Shown here: positions 60,872-64,000 of the stretch, piece by piece | Layout: every line of letters starts with the position of its first letter | Numbering within the stretch: the stretch's first letter is position 1 | Assembly: GCA_031546985.1 (NCBI GenBank) | Contig: JAVBJN010000022.1 | Coordinates: 97,234 to 161,233 of the forward strand | From: JAVBJN01 sp031546985 | GTDB taxonomy: Bacteria; Bacteroidota; Bacteroidia; Chitinophagales; Chitinophagaceae | Reading direction: 5' to 3' | DNA: 64,000 bases | Notes under the pieces: generated by a model | Told to the model about the DNA's origin: nothing | Database searches by the model: none | The model's input: only the letters and a program-made list of their open reading frames with translations | Program-made: the position numbers and the translations under genes

Positions 60872-61168
60872 TTCCCTTCTCTTTTAGTTGCGTACTGCAA
60901 CCATTATTTTTCTTCAACTTAATATATCGTATAAGCATGCTAAGCGCGTGTAGGATGCTGGCGCATGCATGTGCAATAGCAGATTTTACATTTAATTATT
61001 TCACATGTTATGAAATATGATTAAATTTCAGTTGGGTTCCGGGTAGTAGCCGGAAAAATTGGAGCCGGATTTTACCAAAATCCGGCACAGGCATAGGCAG
61101 GCATAGTGGCCGCAGGTATTTGCTTTTAGATTCTTATTCGAGCATTTTTTACCTCTAAATAGTATGTT
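60872..61168. other. Gap with a compact hairpin upstream of the OmpA-like gene
   Basis: No gene. A perfect 10-bp stem GCCGGATTTT (61064-61073) with AAAATCCGGC (61077-61086) and 3-base loop lies 80 bases before the next gene; no T-run follows. It could end the protease transcript or form part of the next leader. Confidence 0.5.
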
Positions 61169-62395
61169 ATGACAGACCAATTCATCACCCGATTCCAGCA
61201 ATTGATAACTCCCGAACGAATAGAAAAATTAAAAGACATTTTTGGTGATGAGCCAGCCCAGATCAGCAATGCTTTCTCGGCCTCATTGCCCGTGGTGCTT
61301 AATGCTGCGGCAGATAAAGCCAGTAGCGCAGATGGGGCGGCCAGCATCCTGAATAGCATTCATGAAGTACATGGCCACCACATTATGGTAGATGCCGATA
61401 ATGTGTTTTCGGGCGGAGGTGAATGGGGCCACAAAGGCGGCAATCTGTTGCATGGCTTATTGGGGGATAACGAAAGTCATGTGTCGGAGCGGATTGCCGA
61501 TTTCTCCGGTGCCAAAAAATCGACCGCACACAACATACTGCGCATTACAACGCTGCTGGTGATGGACCTGTTGGGCAGCGAAGCCAAAGTAGATAAAACC
61601 GATAAGCGCAAACTGGTGCAATACCTGCATCCCCGGATGGACGCACTGGGCGCTTTCCCCGCCGGGCTTACCGCAGCAGGCCTGGGCCTTACAGATACGA
61701 GCATAATAAAAGGCAGGTTGCAAGATAGCCTGGATGTGATGAACGGCACCAATACGCCGGAAGGCCGTAAAAAGAAACCCGTTTGGGTATTTCCGCTCAT
61801 TATCGCGGGTGGGCTGGGTGTGCTGTTGTGGTGGTTCCTATCTGGCCGGAATAATATGGAAGATCCTGTAGCGCCTGTGGTAAAAACAGATACCATGGCA
61901 ACGGTTGTAGTGCATAAAGCCACTATTGATACGGTGGCCCGCACCATTACCTTGCCCGATGCTTCAACTTTTAATGTATCGAAAGGTACAATGGAATATA
62001 AACTGGTAGAGTTCCTCAACGATGATAGCCGGGCCGCGGGTAAAGACGTGTGGTTCGATTTCGACGATGTGAATTTTGACCTGGATAAAGCTACCCTTAC
62101 GCCCAACAGCCAGGTACAGATTACCAATATTGTAGCCATTCTTAAAGCTTACCCCCAAACCAAGGTTAAGGTAGGCGGCTATACCGATAAGACCGGCGAC
62201 GAAAAACACAATATGAAACTATCGCAGGAGCGGGCCGATGAGGTGTTGAAAGCGCTCCAGAGCGGAGGCGTGCCCGATGGCCAGCTGCAAGGCGCAGAAG
62301 GCTACGGTTCGCAGTTTGCAAAAGCAGCTGCAAATGCAACAGATGAGCAACGCCGTGGCGACCGCAGAATGTCGTTAAGTGTAAGAGAAAAATAA
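61169..62395 (+). CDS. DUF937 / OmpA-domain fusion, inner-membrane anchored
   Basis: A 408-residue protein in three parts. Residues ~5-155 resemble a DUF937 domain (FGDEPAQISNAFSASLPVVLNAAADKASS, GNLLHGLLGDNE, ISERI-like helix, LVMDLLGSEAK). One TM segment lies at about 208-226 (VFPLIIAGGLGVLLWWFL). Residues ~285-405 are an OmpA/MotB-type peptidoglycan-binding domain (FDFDDVNFDLDKATLTPNSQVQITNIVAIL, KVKVGGYTDKTGDEKHNMKLSQERADEVLKAL, RRGDRRMSLSV). With no signal peptide before the DUF937 part, the N-terminus should be cytoplasmic and the OmpA part periplasmic. Function unknown. Confidence 0.88.
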   Translation: MTDQFITRFQQLITPERIEKLKDIFGDEPAQISNAFSASLPVVLNAAADKASSADGAASILNSIHEVHGHHIMVDADNVFSGGGEWGHKGGNLLHGLLGDNESHVSERIADFSGAKKSTAHNILRITTLLVMDLLGSEAKVDKTDKRKLVQYLHPRMDALGAFPAGLTAAGLGLTDTSIIKGRLQDSLDVMNGTNTPEGRKKKPVWVFPLIIAGGLGVLLWWFLSGRNNMEDPVAPVVKTDTMATVVVHKATIDTVARTITLPDASTFNVSKGTMEYKLVEFLNDDSRAAGKDVWFDFDDVNFDLDKATLTPNSQVQITNIVAILKAYPQTKVKVGGYTDKTGDEKHNMKLSQERADEVLKALQSGGVPDGQLQGAEGYGSQFAKAAANATDEQRRGDRRMSLSVREK

Positions 62396-62420
62396 GGGGT
62401 TCTTATACCCGGTTAAAAAG

Positions 62421-62452
62421 CCGTTATCCTGCACCGGGTAACGGATTTTTTT
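62421..62452 (+). terminator. Terminator after the DUF937/OmpA gene
   Basis: 9-bp stem CCGTTATCC (62421-62429) with GGGTAACGG (62436-62444), one G-U pair, 6-base loop, then a T7 stretch. Confidence 0.85.
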
Positions 62453-62626
62453 ATGTCTTTTACCGTAGTCGTTATGATTTTTGGCCGCTACCGAAGCTGT
62501 TAAGGGGCAATGAGCTATGCCATTCTTAATGTCTATTTATTGCTGCGTTTTGAAGGTTATGATCTGCCAGTAAGGGCATTACATAACACAGGCAGATTTG
62601 ATCTTAATCATATTTCCCGAAATTCT
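62453..62626. other. Gap upstream of the atpD promoter
   Basis: No gene or structured element recognised between the OmpA terminator and the atpD promoter. Confidence 0.6.
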
Positions 62627-62656
62627 TTTGATTTTGGCGGTAAACCGTTACCTTTG
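62627..62656 (+). promoter_or_regulatory. Promoter of atpD
   Basis: TTTG (62627-62630), 18 bases, then TACCTTTG (62649-62656) matches the Bacteroidota consensus at both boxes. It ends 43 bases before the atpD ATG. Confidence 0.6.
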
Positions 62657-62689
62657 CGCAAATTTTCACATAGTTTATAATTATTATAA

Positions 62690-64000
<1,311 letters not shown>

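Overview
The window looks like a chromosome segment from a Bacteroidota bacterium, most likely family Chitinophagaceae. Support comes from several features: type IX secretion (T9SS) markers (PorT next to UbiE, and two secreted proteins with C-terminal sorting domains), TonB-dependent receptors, a YkuK-like RNase H-fold protein, LytTR and ECF regulators, and promoters of the Bacteroidota type (TTG about 20 bp upstream of TAnnTTTG). The family assignment is inferred from protein style only. No rRNA, tRNA, insertion sequence, prophage or CRISPR array was recognised. Most of the window is housekeeping DNA with a few accessory genes and short, degenerate intergenic repeats.

Layout. 1-12.9 kb: end of a RelA/SpoT enzyme, a repeat-rich gap, purA with a terminator-bearing leader, an acidic low-complexity protein overlapping pabB, a convergent TIGR01777 epimerase, then a five-gene run (exported protein, membrane protein, purQ, a stand-alone DsbD N-domain protein, dsbD) and ferritin. 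12.9-18.1 kb: a PQQ-propeller lipoprotein, scpB, and a four-gene signalling cassette (two 7-TM proteins, a LytS-type kinase, a LytTR regulator). 18.2-26 kb: atpG, a DUF4159 protein, rsmE, dnaB, then pheT, a coiled-coil protein and zapA. 26-35.7 kb: YifB ATPase, a DJ-1/PfpI protein and a Crp-family regulator with a CRP-type palindrome between them, a TPR protein, a MutS-like ATPase and dihydroorotase. 35.8-49.1 kb: a Wzi/RemB-like outer-membrane protein, porT-ubiE, engB, ykuK, a CoA-binding protein, an FkbM methyltransferase, a TonB receptor, a PNGase F-like T9SS cargo and the E2 subunit of pyruvate dehydrogenase. 49.3-64 kb: an ECF sigma factor paired with a protein predicted to span both membranes, dnaX with an A10 slippery run, a beta-barrel protein, a truncated-kinase PAS protein, a TPP riboswitch with a TonB receptor, a C25 (gingipain-type) protease with a T9SS tail, a DUF937/OmpA protein and the start of atpD.

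The observations most worth following are: (1) the sigma/dual-membrane anti-sigma pair at 49.3-51.9 kb, which resembles the Dma systems of Bacteroides; (2) the A10 run in dnaX, where a slip in either direction ends translation within three codons and would make a gamma-like protein; (3) the 7TM-7TM-kinase-regulator cassette; (4) the perfect CRP-type palindrome beside a Crp-family gene; (5) the TPP riboswitch that identifies a thiamine-type outer-membrane receptor; (6) an 18-bp perfect inverted repeat inside the start of pabB.
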